From assembly GCF_000350085.1 (NCBI RefSeq), contig NZ_CAUM01000113.1:1-33196 (forward strand): a DNA stretch of 33,196 nt, in the 5' to 3' direction. Source of the DNA: Mesorhizobium metallidurans STM 2683. GTDB taxonomy: Bacteria > Pseudomonadota > Alphaproteobacteria > Rhizobiales > Rhizobiaceae. A program made the translations under genes and the position numbers. Of this stretch, positions 1 through 9,874 are shown piece by piece (within the stretch, counting starts at the first letter, position 1; each line of letters opens with the position of its first letter). The notes under the pieces were generated by a model. It ran no database searches and had not been told where the DNA came from. It saw only the letters and a program-made list of their open reading frames with translations.

Positions 1-97
1 GGGCGCATCCAGTGTAAATTATCTGGATGGAAGCTTACAAGCGTGGCGGTCACACGGTTTGGGACTGCAAGTATGGCGCGGCCGGCGGAGCAGCCAA

Positions 98-146
98 TCT
101 CCCTCCTTGCGGGGGAGATGGCCGGCAGGCCAGAGGGGGGTGCTGT
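98..146. repeat. Rhizobial intergenic palindromic repeat
   Basis: Two adjacent hairpins are visible: arms TCTCCC (98-103) and GGGAGA (113-118), then TGGCC (119-123) and GGCCA (128-132), followed by a G-run and GTCCCGCC. This matches from memory a short repeat scattered through Mesorhizobium intergenic regions; I could not search for other copies. The rest of positions 1-261 shows no convincing gene. The open frame running through it into marC reads the repeat as protein and is not a credible extension. Confidence 0.5.
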
Positions 147-261
147 CCCGCCAGCATCAAAGCGCTTGGCACGCGATCCGCCTGCCACGGCAGTTTCCAC
201 CGCCCCTGCTTTGCTCTACCAATTGCAGGGTTCGGGCGTCGCCCGGCGGGAGGGGTCAGAG

Positions 262-891
262 ATGCCGAGCTTCGACAGCCTGTTCAATGCCTTCGTCACC
301 ATCCTGGTGACCATCGACCCGCCCGGGCTGGCGCCGCTTTTCCTCGCCGTGACACGCGGCATGAACCGCGAGGAGCGTCAGCAGGTCTCTGTCCGCGCCT
401 CGATCATCGGCTTCCTGGTGATGGCGCTGTTTGCGGTCGCCGGCGCGTCGATCCTGTCGGTGTTCGGCATCACCCTGCCGGCCTTCCGCGTCGCCGGCGG
501 ATTTCTGTTGTTCTTCATCGCTTTCGAAATGGTGTTCGAGCGGCGGCAGGACCGCAAGGAGAAGATCGGCGACGTCGCCATCACCAAGGACATGATCCAC
601 AACATCGCCGCCTTTCCACTGGCGATCCCGCTGATCGCCGGTCCGGGCGCGATTTCCGCGACTGTCCTGCTGTCCGGCTCGTTCCAAGGCTTCGCCGCGC
701 AGGCGGCGCTGGTCGCCATCATCTTCGTCTGCCTGGCCATCACCTATCTGGTGTTCGTGCTGGCCGAGCGCATCGACCGCATCCTCGGCCAGACCGGCCG
801 GTCGATCCTGACCCGGCTGCTCGGCGTCATCCTGGCGGCACTTGCCGTGCAGTTCGTCGCCGACGGCATCAAGGCGCTGATGGCGGGGTGA
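262..891 (+). CDS. MarC family integral membrane protein
   Basis: A 209-residue polytopic inner-membrane protein of the MarC / UPF0056 family. Members have about six transmembrane helices and no settled function; the old link to multiple antibiotic resistance was withdrawn for E. coli MarC. Visible hallmarks are the N-terminal segment with VTILVTIDPPGLAPLF, where the family has an NP or DP motif in the first helix, and the central segment FPLAIPLIAGPGAISATVLL, the best conserved part of the family. The start at 262 follows a GGAGGGG ribosome site and gives the usual family length. The frame is open further upstream, but that stretch crosses the repeat at 98-146 and contains no membrane helix. 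It is convergent with the OsmC gene, with only 12 bases between the two ends. Confidence 0.92.
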   Translation: MPSFDSLFNAFVTILVTIDPPGLAPLFLAVTRGMNREERQQVSVRASIIGFLVMALFAVAGASILSVFGITLPAFRVAGGFLLFFIAFEMVFERRQDRKEKIGDVAITKDMIHNIAAFPLAIPLIAGPGAISATVLLSGSFQGFAAQAALVAIIFVCLAITYLVFVLAERIDRILGQTGRSILTRLLGVILAALAVQFVADGIKALMAG

Positions 892-903
892 ACTCTATTC
901 CCC

Positions 904-1329
904 CTACTTTCCTGTCGTGTCGATGACTTCAAAATCGTAAGTGATGGTCGCCGTCTTGGCCAGCATTGCCGAGGCCGAGCAGTACTTTTCGATCGACAGG
1001 TTGATCGCCCGCTGCACCTTGTCGCGCGAAAGCGCCTGGCCCTTGACGGTGAAACGCATGTGGATGCGGGTGAACACTCGGGGCTCGGTTTCCGCCCGGT
1101 CGCAGTCGAGTTCGACCACGCAGTCCTCGACCGCCTCGCGGCCCTTTTCGAGGATATGGACCACATCATAGGCCGAGCAGCCGCCAGTGCCGATCAGCAC
1201 CAGTTCCATCGGACTCGGTCCCGGCGTTCTGCCCTCCGGCCCATGCGCGGTTCCGAGCACCACCTTGTGACCACTGCCGGACTCGCCGACGAAGGTACGG
1301 TCCTCGACCCATTTGACGCGTGCTTTCAC
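904..1329 (-). CDS. OsmC family peroxiredoxin-like protein
   Basis: A 141-residue OsmC/Ohr superfamily protein, nearest to the YhfA-like branch. The two redox cysteines expected of the fold are present: C51 in GTGGCSAYDV and C117 in EKYCSASAML, so a thiol-dependent hydroperoxide reductase activity is plausible. The substrate is not shown by the sequence, and YhfA-type members are less well defined than OsmC or Ohr. The start is GTG at 1329, preceded by AAGGAAG at a good spacing. It lies directly downstream of the DUF2306 gene on the same strand and probably shares its transcript. It ends 12 bases from the end of the convergent marC-type gene. Confidence 0.9.
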   Translation of the reverse strand: MKARVKWVEDRTFVGESGSGHKVVLGTAHGPEGRTPGPSPMELVLIGTGGCSAYDVVHILEKGREAVEDCVVELDCDRAETEPRVFTRIHMRFTVKGQALSRDKVQRAINLSIEKYCSASAMLAKTATITYDFEVIDTTGK

Positions 1330-1330
1330 T

Positions 1331-1753
1331 TTATTCTTCCTTGCAAGGCCACCCTACTGACCGAACACGACCGCGTGCATGATCCGGCCGGGCAGCAGCG
1401 TGAAGATGCCCGGCGCCGATCAGTGCGAAAACATAGAGCTTGATCAAGGCGCCGCGATGCGCGGTGACTTTGTGGCTGTGCGCATGCCACACCGCCAGCG
1501 GCACGGCTGCCAGCACCAGGATCGACAGGAGATGGATCGGGCTGAACGGACCGATCAGGCGAATCTCCTGGATCCAGAAACTCGAGATGGCGATGAGCAG
1601 CATCAGCGCCGCCCAGACATAGCCGAACACACGGTGGCGCGGCGTGCCTTTCGGCAACGCCAACTGCGCTCCGCCTATCGCCAGCGCGGCAAAAGCCGCA
1701 AAGGCATGCCACGGAATGGGAGGGCGCGCGGATAGCAGCGGTTCGAGAGACAT
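1331..1753 (-). CDS. DUF2306 family membrane protein, frameshifted near its 3' end
   Basis: A small polytopic membrane protein resembling the DUF2306 family (function unknown). It has about four hydrophobic segments and a His-rich turn, WHAHSHKVTAHRG, which is typical of the family. The start at 1753 has the ribosome site GAGGCGAG. As it stands the frame reads 140 residues and ends in a basic, non-membrane tail. Removing one base from the C-run at 1409-1411 restores a hydrophobic ending, GIFTLLPGRIMHAVVFGQ, with a stop at 1354-1356 and 132 residues in all, which looks like the family's normal C-terminus. The gene therefore carries a one-base insertion or a sequencing error. It lies just upstream of the OsmC gene on the same strand. 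Confidence 0.8.
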   Translation of the reverse strand: MSLEPLLSARPPIPWHAFAAFAALAIGGAQLALPKGTPRHRVFGYVWAALMLLIAISSFWIQEIRLIGPFSPIHLLSILVLAAVPLAVWHAHSHKVTAHRGALIKLYVFALIGAGHLHAAARPDHARGRVRSVGWPCKEE

Positions 1754-1781
1754 CTCGCCTCAAATGCCCCCTGGTATTCAC

Positions 1782-2291
1782 TCAGAACGGGATTTCGTCG
1801 TCCAATTCGCGTGACGAACCACCGCCGCCGCCCTTGTTGCCACCACGGTTGAAGTTCTCGCCCGGGCTCGACTGGCCAAAATCGGAACCGCGGCTGTTGC
1901 CACCGCCGGCATGGCTGCCGACCTGGCCGCCGCCTTCGCCGCGCGCGTCGAGCATCTGCAATTCGCCACGGAATTTCTGCAGTACGATTTCGGTCGTGTA
2001 GCGGTCATTGCCGGTCTGGTCCTGCCATTTGCGCGTCTGCAGCTGGCCCTCGACATAGACCTTCATGCCCTTCTTCAGATACTGCTCCGCCACCTTGGCG
2101 ATCTGGTCATTGAAGATAACGACGTTGTGCCACTCGGTCTTTTCCTTGCGCTCGCCGGAATTCTTGTCGCGCCAGCTTTCCGACGTGGCGATGCGGATGT
2201 TGACGACCGGGTCACCGGAATTCAGGCGGCGGATTTCAGGATCCGCACCGAGATTGCCGACCAGAATGACCTTGTTGACGCTACCCGCCAT
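1782..2291 (-). CDS. ssb: Single-stranded DNA-binding protein
   Basis: SSB coats single-stranded DNA in replication, recombination and repair. The 169-residue protein has the N-terminal OB fold (about residues 1-110, opening with [15 protein letters not shown]). A flexible Gly/Ser/Asn-rich linker follows, then the acidic tip DDEIPF that recruits partner proteins. Two ATG codons are adjacent at 2294 and 2291. The second gives the canonical N-terminus and a better spacing from GGAGA. It is transcribed away from uvrA, 3 kb to the right, and has an SOS box within its promoter, so induction by DNA damage is expected. The copy looks complete and functional. Confidence 0.97.
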   Translation of the reverse strand: MAGSVNKVILVGNLGADPEIRRLNSGDPVVNIRIATSESWRDKNSGERKEKTEWHNVVIFNDQIAKVAEQYLKKGMKVYVEGQLQTRKWQDQTGNDRYTTEIVLQKFRGELQMLDARGEGGGQVGSHAGGGNSRGSDFGQSSPGENFNRGGNKGGGGGSSRELDDEIPF

Positions 2292-2394
2292 CATACTTCT
2301 CCGCGCTCATCCGAAACCAATTTTCTGTCGCACGCACCTTACAGGCTGCGGACAATCCCCGCCTGCCGTGGCTGCCTTTTCCCACAAGGTTTTT

Positions 2395-2434
2395 GTTCTC
2401 TTTTCGTTCTATGTTGACGAGCCTGCGCTGTCAA
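2395..2434 (-). promoter_or_regulatory. ssb promoter with overlapping LexA (SOS) box
   Basis: Read on the minus strand there is a perfect -35 TTGACA (2434-2429), a 17-base spacer and a -10 TAGAAC (2411-2406). A perfect alphaproteobacterial LexA box, GTTC-N7-GTTC, occupies 2395-2409 and overlaps the -10, so LexA binding would block RNA polymerase. The ssb start lies about 100 bases downstream. Confidence 0.85.
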
Positions 2435-2510
2435 TAGTTGTCAGCAACAAGTAGTATCCTGGCCTGGAATTTCCACGACATCCGGAGCAAGGTCAAAGAA
2501 GGGGCAAGCA

Positions 2511-2897
2511 ATGAAAACGCTCGCGCATGGGGACCAGCCTTGGGAAGAATGGCGAGCGGGAGTACAAACCCGGATGCTTGTCTCGGCCCGCAATGGCGCC
2601 GCTCAGCTTTGCCTGTTCGAGCAAAGGGTGGAGCCTGCGGCGGGTGCCCCGACGCATTGGCACCCGGTCGAGGAAGTGCTTACCGTCATCACCGGCAATG
2701 CCGAGATGTGGATCGACGAAGAATATAACGGCCTGACGGCTGGACAGTCACTCCTTGTTCCCGCCTTCAGGAAGCACGGCTTTCGAAATGTCGGCTCCGA
2801 TACGCTTTACGTCTATGCCGTGCTCGCATCCTCGATCTTCGAGGCCACCTTTGACGGGTCGGCTAAACGGGTGAAACGCTGGCTTCCAGCGGCATAG
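2511..2897 (+). CDS. Cupin domain-containing protein
   Basis: A single-domain cupin of 128 residues. Motif 1 is visible as H49-W-H51 with acidic residues E54/E55, and a later histidine H89 in FRKHGF fits cupin motif 2, giving a plausible metal site. Such small cupins range from dioxygenases and isomerases to sensor domains, so no substrate can be assigned. The start at 2511 follows an AGGGG ribosome site. It lies between ssb and an arsR-type gene in the block that separates ssb from uvrA. It has 47 bases to the arsR start, which has its own promoter. Confidence 0.85.
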   Translation: MKTLAHGDQPWEEWRAGVQTRMLVSARNGAAQLCLFEQRVEPAAGAPTHWHPVEEVLTVITGNAEMWIDEEYNGLTAGQSLLVPAFRKHGFRNVGSDTLYVYAVLASSIFEATFDGSAKRVKRWLPAA

Positions 2898-2908
2898 TAA
2901 AACGGTAC

Positions 2909-2938
2909 TTGCCAAACCAATAAGTATCGACTTATGCT
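2909..2938 (+). promoter_or_regulatory. Leaderless promoter and ArsR operator
   Basis: A -35 TTGCCA (2909-2914) and a -10 TATGCT (2933-2938) are 18 bases apart, which puts the transcript start at or next to the ATG at 2945. A perfect inverted repeat, ATAAGT-ATCG-ACTTAT (2920-2935), fills the spacer and overlaps the -10, as expected for an ArsR autoregulatory operator. No ribosome site precedes the ATG. Confidence 0.65.
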
Positions 2939-2944
2939 TTTGCC

Positions 2945-3259
2945 ATGATCGAAGCAGAGATTTTTCGCGCCCTTGCCGACCCGACACGCCGCGCCGTGTA
3001 CGAGCGGCTCGCCGCCGGCGAGATGACCGTGTCGGAATTGCGCGGTGGCATGACGGTGTCGCAGCCGGCCGTCTCCCAGCATCTTGCGGTGCTGCGCGGC
3101 GCCGGCCTGGTCACCGAGCGGCGGACCGGCCGCAACGCCTATTATCGCGCCGATCCGCAGGGGCTTGAGCCACTGCTCGGCTGGATCGAGCGCTACCGCG
3201 CATTCTGGCCGGAACGCATCGAGAGGCTGAAGACGGTTTTGAAGGGCATGGATCAATGA
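2945..3259 (+). CDS. ArsR family transcriptional regulator
   Basis: A 104-residue winged-helix repressor of the ArsR/SmtB type. The helix-turn-helix recognition segment is SQPAVSQHLAVLRGAGLV (residues 39-56), followed by the wing VTERRTGRNAYYRAD. The metal-binding cysteine motifs of arsenic or cadmium sensors are absent. This places it with the ArsR members that sit next to SRPBCC/AHSA1 genes, whose signals are mostly unknown. Its stop overlaps the next start as ATGA (3256-3259), so the two are translationally coupled. It has no Shine-Dalgarno site and is probably translated from a leaderless mRNA. Autoregulation through the palindrome at 2920-2935 is likely. Confidence 0.92.
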   Translation: MIEAEIFRALADPTRRAVYERLAAGEMTVSELRGGMTVSQPAVSQHLAVLRGAGLVTERRTGRNAYYRADPQGLEPLLGWIERYRAFWPERIERLKTVLKGMDQ

Positions 3260-3776
3260 CGGACGAAAAGCAGGTGCAAACTTCGACAGACTCCCTCGCC
3301 TTCGAGTGCGAGCTTCCGGACCCGCCGGAGAAAGTCTGGCGAGCGCTGACCGAGCCGAGGCTGCTCGCGGCCTGGCTGATGCCCAATGACATCGAGCCTG
3401 AAATCGGCAGCCGCTTTGCCTTTGCCGGGCCTGACGCGCGGATCGACTGCGAAATCCTCGAGGCCGAACCTGGGCGACTGCTGCGCTATTCCTGGCGCGA
3501 GCGGCCAAGACCCGGGACGTAGTCCGGCAGGAGCCACTCGACAGCCCGTTGGACATCCCGATGGACAGTATCGTCACGTTCACGCTCGACCGCACGGTTT
3601 CCGGCGGCACGCATCTGCGTATCGTCCATGACGGGTTCGCGCACGCAGCAATTGTTGCCCTCCCCTCGGTCACAATGGCGAGCAGCGGCTGCCGCCTTTC
3701 GCTGGGCGCGCGTAACCCCACGCCCGGTCTGCCTGTCGCTGCAAACGCCCCGCGCCTGTTGTTGCGCGCGGCCTGA
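3256..3776 (+). pseudogene. SRPBCC (AHSA1-like) protein, disrupted by a frameshift
   Basis: The first frame gives 88 residues with the N-terminal half of an AHSA1/SRPBCC fold (FECELPDPPEKVWRALTEPR, then LLAAWLM). It stops at 3520-3522, about half the usual length of 140-160 residues. The second half continues in another frame from about 3507: the stretch DSIVTFTLDRTVSGGTHLRI (3561-3620) is a textbook C-terminal SRPBCC strand pair. A single missing base between about 3500 and 3512 explains the change. The end of the second frame (stop at 3774-3776) does not look conserved, so the tail may be damaged too. It is coupled to the arsR gene by an ATGA overlap, the usual layout for this pair. Confidence 0.75.
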
Positions 3777-3799
3777 ACGACAACCAACGGAGAGAGAAG

Positions 3800-4405
3800 A
3801 TGAGCGGGCTTGCCAATCTGGTGCCGATGGTGATCGAGCAGTCGAGCCGCGGCGAACGCGCCTTCGACATTTTTTCGCGACTGCTGCGCGAGCGCATCAT
3901 CTTCATCAACGGCCAGATCGACGATGGCATGTCGGCGCTGGTCTGCGCCCAGCTTCTGTCGCTGGAATCGGACAATCCCGACAAGGAGATCTCGCTCTAC
4001 ATCAACTCGCCTGGCGGCGTGGTGACCAGCGGCTTCGCCATCTACGACACGATGCGATATATCTCCTGCCCGGTATCGACCGTCTGCATGGGCTTTGCCG
4101 CCTCGATGGCTTCGTTCCTGCTGATGGCAGGCACGCCGGGGCGGCGCATCGCGCTGCCCAACACCAGCATCGTGCTGCACCAGCCATTGGGCGGCTTCCA
4201 GGGCCAGGCCTCTGATATCCAGCGTCACGCCGAAGGCATCCTGCGCACCAAGAAGCGTATGACCGAGCTTTACGCGCATCATTGCGGCCGCACCTATGAA
4301 GAGGTCGAGCGCACGCTCGACCGTGACTTCTTCATGACCGCCGAGGACGCAAAGGCATGGGGTCTCGTCGACCATGTTTTCGATACGCGCAAGAAGGCGG
4401 CATGA
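3800..4405 (+). CDS. clpP: ATP-dependent Clp protease proteolytic subunit (ClpP paralogue)
   Basis: A 201-residue ClpP, the serine peptidase that forms the degradation chamber for ClpX or ClpA. Alignment by eye to E. coli ClpP places the full catalytic triad: S102 (in GFAASMASF), H127 (in VLHQPLGG) and D176 (in [11 protein letters not shown]). The N-terminal segment [20 protein letters not shown] is strongly conserved and there is almost no propeptide. No clpX, clpA or tig gene is nearby, whereas the housekeeping clpP usually sits with clpX. This is therefore probably one of the extra ClpP copies common in rhizobia. The ribosome site GGAGAGAG precedes 3800. Confidence 0.93.
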   Translation: MSGLANLVPMVIEQSSRGERAFDIFSRLLRERIIFINGQIDDGMSALVCAQLLSLESDNPDKEISLYINSPGGVVTSGFAIYDTMRYISCPVSTVCMGFAASMASFLLMAGTPGRRIALPNTSIVLHQPLGGFQGQASDIQRHAEGILRTKKRMTELYAHHCGRTYEEVERTLDRDFFMTAEDAKAWGLVDHVFDTRKKAA

Positions 4406-4482
4406 AGCAAGCCCGCTGACACGCGGCAATTTGATCGCAGCCGCTCTGGCCTCGCCTGCGGCGTGACACTATAGTCCGCGAA

Positions 4483-4770
4483 ATGACCAACAATCGTTCA
4501 TTCAGATCATTGCGCCATGCCGCTGCCCTTGCCGGTGCCTGCTTGCTGGCCGGCAACGCGTTTGCCGATGACAGTTCGCCGCAAAAGGGCGCCCTGCCCG
4601 GCGTGACCAGCGACTATCGCATCGCCAGGCCGGCCCCGCAGCCTGAACCCGACGACGCGCTGCCAGCCGGCGGCAACGGCCAGTTCAAGATCGGCAATAC
4701 CGATGTCAGGATTTCCGGTAGCATCACCATCGATGTCGGCGCCGGGTCGATCAAGCCATCCAATCGTTAG
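4483..4770 (+). CDS. Small secreted hypothetical protein
   Basis: A 95-residue protein that I do not recognise. It begins with a basic N-region and a hydrophobic core ending in GNAFA before DD, a good Sec signal peptide with cleavage near residue 28. The mature part is about 67 residues: a Pro/Asp-rich linker, then a short strand-like segment GQFKIGNTDVRISGSITIDV. It has no cysteine after the signal, so no disulfide or lipobox. A terminator-like hairpin follows at 4821-4856, which supports it being a real transcription unit end. It sits 77 bases after clpP. Confidence 0.65.
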   Translation: MTNNRSFRSLRHAAALAGACLLAGNAFADDSSPQKGALPGVTSDYRIARPAPQPEPDDALPAGGNGQFKIGNTDVRISGSITIDVGAGSIKPSNR

Positions 4771-4820
4771 ACGGGCGGCACGCCCAGGCGCTAACGGATC
4801 AGGCTGCACCTCAACGAACA

Positions 4821-4856
4821 GCCCCGCCGTTGCTTCCGCAAACGGACGGGGCTTTT
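4821..4856 (+). terminator. Rho-independent terminator
   Basis: A GC-rich hairpin pairs GCCCCG-CCGTTGC (4821-4833) with GCAAACGG-A-CGGGGC (4838-4852), with small bulges and a TTCC loop, and is followed by TTTT. It lies about 50 bases after the stop of the small secreted protein gene. Confidence 0.7.
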
Positions 4857-5264
4857 ATGGATATCAAATCCAAATCGCCGGGAATGTTTTACCGGCTTTT
4901 GATTTCGGATGCTTCGCGGCATTCAGCCGACGATCCGACTAGTGGTCTCTGATTTTTGGGGATCGGCAGATCACGGTTTGTCGGGCGGCGCATACGCCTA
5001 CCCAGCACTTATGCCTGCCGTGGCTCCAGCGAGGTCTGGAGCCTCAAGGGACTATCCGGTGGCGTCATGCTCCGCTCCTGTGTCCGTTGCGACATTCTGT
5101 CCTCCGAAGCGCAAATCGCACAGCCTGCGGCGTCTCGCAGGCCGCCTGCAAGTGGCGAGGCCATCGAAAGACGGCCGGCTTCGTTGACTGCTTGAGACTG
5201 CGCCCCTCGGTCGGCGACGTCAACCGTCAATAGCCGGGTTACAAAAAATGTGATCGCCAGGAGA
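4857..5264. other. Non-coding stretch upstream of uvrA
   Basis: I see no gene here: open frames are short, overlap each other and lack both ribosome sites and recognisable protein sequence. It separates the terminator at 4821-4856 from the uvrA control region that starts near 5265. Decayed coding sequence cannot be excluded. Confidence 0.5.
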
Positions 5265-5294
5265 TTACGTGAGGGTCAGGTTACGCGAGAGTCA
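5265..5294. repeat. Imperfect tandem repeat upstream of the uvrA promoter
   Basis: Two 14-base units, TTACGTGAGGGTCA (5265-5278) and TTACGCGAGAGTCA (5281-5294), differ at two positions and repeat with a 16-base period. They lie just upstream of the putative -35 and SOS box of uvrA. A tandem binding site for a regulator is possible but unproven. Confidence 0.45.
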
Positions 5295-5307
5295 ATTCCC
5301 ACAGCTT

Positions 5308-5336
5308 TTGTCACGAGCGTGTTCGGCCTTTGTTCT
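5308..5336 (+). promoter_or_regulatory. uvrA promoter with LexA (SOS) box
   Basis: A perfect GTTC-N7-GTTC LexA box lies at 5321-5335. A possible -35 TTGTCA (5308-5313) with a 17-base spacer would put a weak -10 (TGTTCT, 5331-5336) on top of the box, the same design as at ssb. The uvrA start is about 150 bases downstream. Confidence 0.75.
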
Positions 5337-5486
5337 TTCCGCTTGCCGGCTCGCGCGAAAGACGGTTAAACGCTTCTGTCGGGAGTTGTGGCGTCTCTCG
5401 ACGTGGCGGCGAAAATACCTACATAGGGGATGGCCGGGAAGACCCCGCCACTCCAGCAGATTCCAGACCTGAGGCGGCGACCGGCA

Positions 5487-8408
<2,922 letters not shown>

Positions 8409-8430
8409 TTGAGTAGTTGGGAGCGTTTGA

Positions 8431-8901
8431 ATGACGACCAGAAGAGCGCTTGCCAGTGATCTCCAAACTGTCGTCTCGCTGACCACCGCCGCCTATGCGC
8501 CCTACACCGCCCTGCTTGGCGCGCCGCCGATCCCGGTCACCGAAGACTACGCGCCGCGCATCGAACGCGGCGAGGTCTGGCTACTGGAGAGCGGTGATGA
8601 ACTGGCGGGGTTGATCGTCATTGAGCGGCATCCCGATCATGCGATGATCTTCAGCGTCGCCGTCTCCCCGGCCTTCCAGGGCAAGAAGCTCGGCATCGCG
8701 CTGCTCAACTTCGCCGACGAGCAGACACGGCTGTGGGGCCTGCCGGAGGTGCGGCTCTACACCAACGCCAGGATGGAGCGGAACATTGCGCTCTACACGG
8801 CCTATGGCTTTCACGAAACGGGTCGCAGGCCCAATCCATACCGGCCAGGGTGGACGGTGGTCGACATGGCAAAGCCCGTCAACGATATAGCCCCGGCCTG
8901 A
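8431..8901 (+). CDS. GNAT family N-acetyltransferase
   Basis: A 156-residue single-domain GNAT enzyme that transfers an acyl group from CoA to an amine; the substrate is not predictable. The central strand and acetyl-CoA loop are recognisable in FSVAVSPAFQGKKLGIALLN, a version of the Q/RxxGxG/A motif. The C-terminal motif NIALYTAYGFHETGRR is also typical. The start at 8431 has GGGAG at a good spacing and lies 22 bases after the uvrA stop, so it may be read through from uvrA. The following DUF72 gene is 22 bases away, making a likely three-gene run. Confidence 0.9.
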   Translation: MTTRRALASDLQTVVSLTTAAYAPYTALLGAPPIPVTEDYAPRIERGEVWLLESGDELAGLIVIERHPDHAMIFSVAVSPAFQGKKLGIALLNFADEQTRLWGLPEVRLYTNARMERNIALYTAYGFHETGRRPNPYRPGWTVVDMAKPVNDIAPA

Positions 8902-8923
8902 TCGCATTTCGGAGGAGAAGAAA

Positions 8924-9730
8924 ATGAGCAGCCATGGAACAATCCGCGCCGGCATGGGCGGCTGGACCTTCGAGCCCTGGGACACCTCCTTCTATCCGGA
9001 CAAGCTCTCGAAGGCCAAGCAGCTCAACTACGCCAGCCGGCAGGTGCCGAGCATCGAGGTCAACGGCACCTATTATTCCAGCTTCAAGGAGCCGACCTTC
9101 GTCAAATGGGCAAACGAAGCGCCGGACGGTTTCGTCTATTCGCTGAAGGGCAATCGCTTCGTCACCAACCGCCGCGTGCTCGGCGAGGCCGGCGAGTCCA
9201 TGATGCGTTTCCTGGGCTCGGGCGTCGCGGCACTTGGCGACAAGCTCGGGCCGATCCTGTGGCAGTTCGCGCCGACGAAAAAATTCGATCCGGACGATTT
9301 CGAAGCCTTTCTCAAGCTGCTGCCGGAAAAGCAGGACGGCGTTGCGCTGCGCCATGCGGTCGAGGTGCGCAACGACAGTTTTGTCGTGCCGGAATTCGCC
9401 GCGCTGGCGTGCAAGTACAAGGTCGCGATCGTCTATGCCGACCACGCCAAATATCCTGATATTGCCGATGTCACCGGCGATTTCATCTATGCGCGATTGC
9501 AGACCGGCAGCGATGACAATCCCGACTGCTACACGACGAAAGGGCTCGACGAGTGGGCCGCGCGGGCCAAGACCTGGGCGGAAGGCAAGGTTCCCACCGA
9601 CCTGCGGCGCGCCGATCCCGAGACGGAAGCGCCGGTCAAGCCACGCGACGTGTTCGTCTATTTCATCACCGAGGGCAAGGTTCGCGCCCCGTTCGGCGCC
9701 ATGGCTTTGATGAAGCGGGTAACAGGCTGA
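8924..9730 (+). CDS. DUF72 domain-containing protein (YecE-like)
   Basis: A 268-residue protein of the DUF72/YecE family, which has a TIM-barrel-like fold and no established activity. It opens with IRAGMGGWTFEPWDTSFYP, the family's N-terminal G-GW-YP pattern. It continues with VEVNGTYYSSFKEPTFVKWA-type and SLKGNRFVTNRR segments and ends with the FVYFITEGKVRAPFGA block. A strong ribosome site, GGAGGAG, precedes the start. It follows the GNAT gene closely. The final A of its TGA stop is also the first base of an inverted-repeat element (9730-9874), so the insertion may have set the present C-terminus. Confidence 0.9.
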   Translation: MSSHGTIRAGMGGWTFEPWDTSFYPDKLSKAKQLNYASRQVPSIEVNGTYYSSFKEPTFVKWANEAPDGFVYSLKGNRFVTNRRVLGEAGESMMRFLGSGVAALGDKLGPILWQFAPTKKFDPDDFEAFLKLLPEKQDGVALRHAVEVRNDSFVVPEFAALACKYKVAIVYADHAKYPDIADVTGDFIYARLQTGSDDNPDCYTTKGLDEWAARAKTWAEGKVPTDLRRADPETEAPVKPRDVFVYFITEGKVRAPFGAMALMKRVTG

Positions 9731-9874
9731 GAGACCGTTTGGAAATTCTACTCTGGCGGCCATCTGATGGCGTTTTCTGCGCTTCCGGTGCTCACGGACC
9801 CAAATGTCCGCTGCGCTCCGGTTCTCGAAACCACCACCATATGACTCGTCCGAGCGAATTTCGAAACGGTCTCT
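9730..9874. mobile_element. MITE-like element with terminal inverted repeats
   Basis: The ends 9730-9748 and 9856-9874 are inverted copies matching at 18 of 19 positions (AGAGACCGTTT-g-GAAATTC against GAATTTC-g-AAACGGTCTCT). Inside are two imperfect direct copies of TGCGCTTCCGGTGCTC (9778-9793 and 9812-9826) around a short CGGAC/GTCCG hairpin. There is no transposase and no clear target duplication. The internal motif resembles, from memory, a repeat common between Mesorhizobium genes. The remaining bases up to 10002 hold nothing recognisable except the next gene's ribosome site. Confidence 0.6.

Noticed and set aside
43..261. N-terminal extension of the marC-type gene to position 43
   Set aside because: It translates an intergenic repeat, and the ATG at 262 has a clear ribosome site and gives the family length.
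2813..4429. A 538-residue minus-strand frame across the cupin, arsR, SRPBCC and clpP genes
   Set aside because: It crosses several well-supported plus-strand genes, has low-complexity composition and no recognisable motif.
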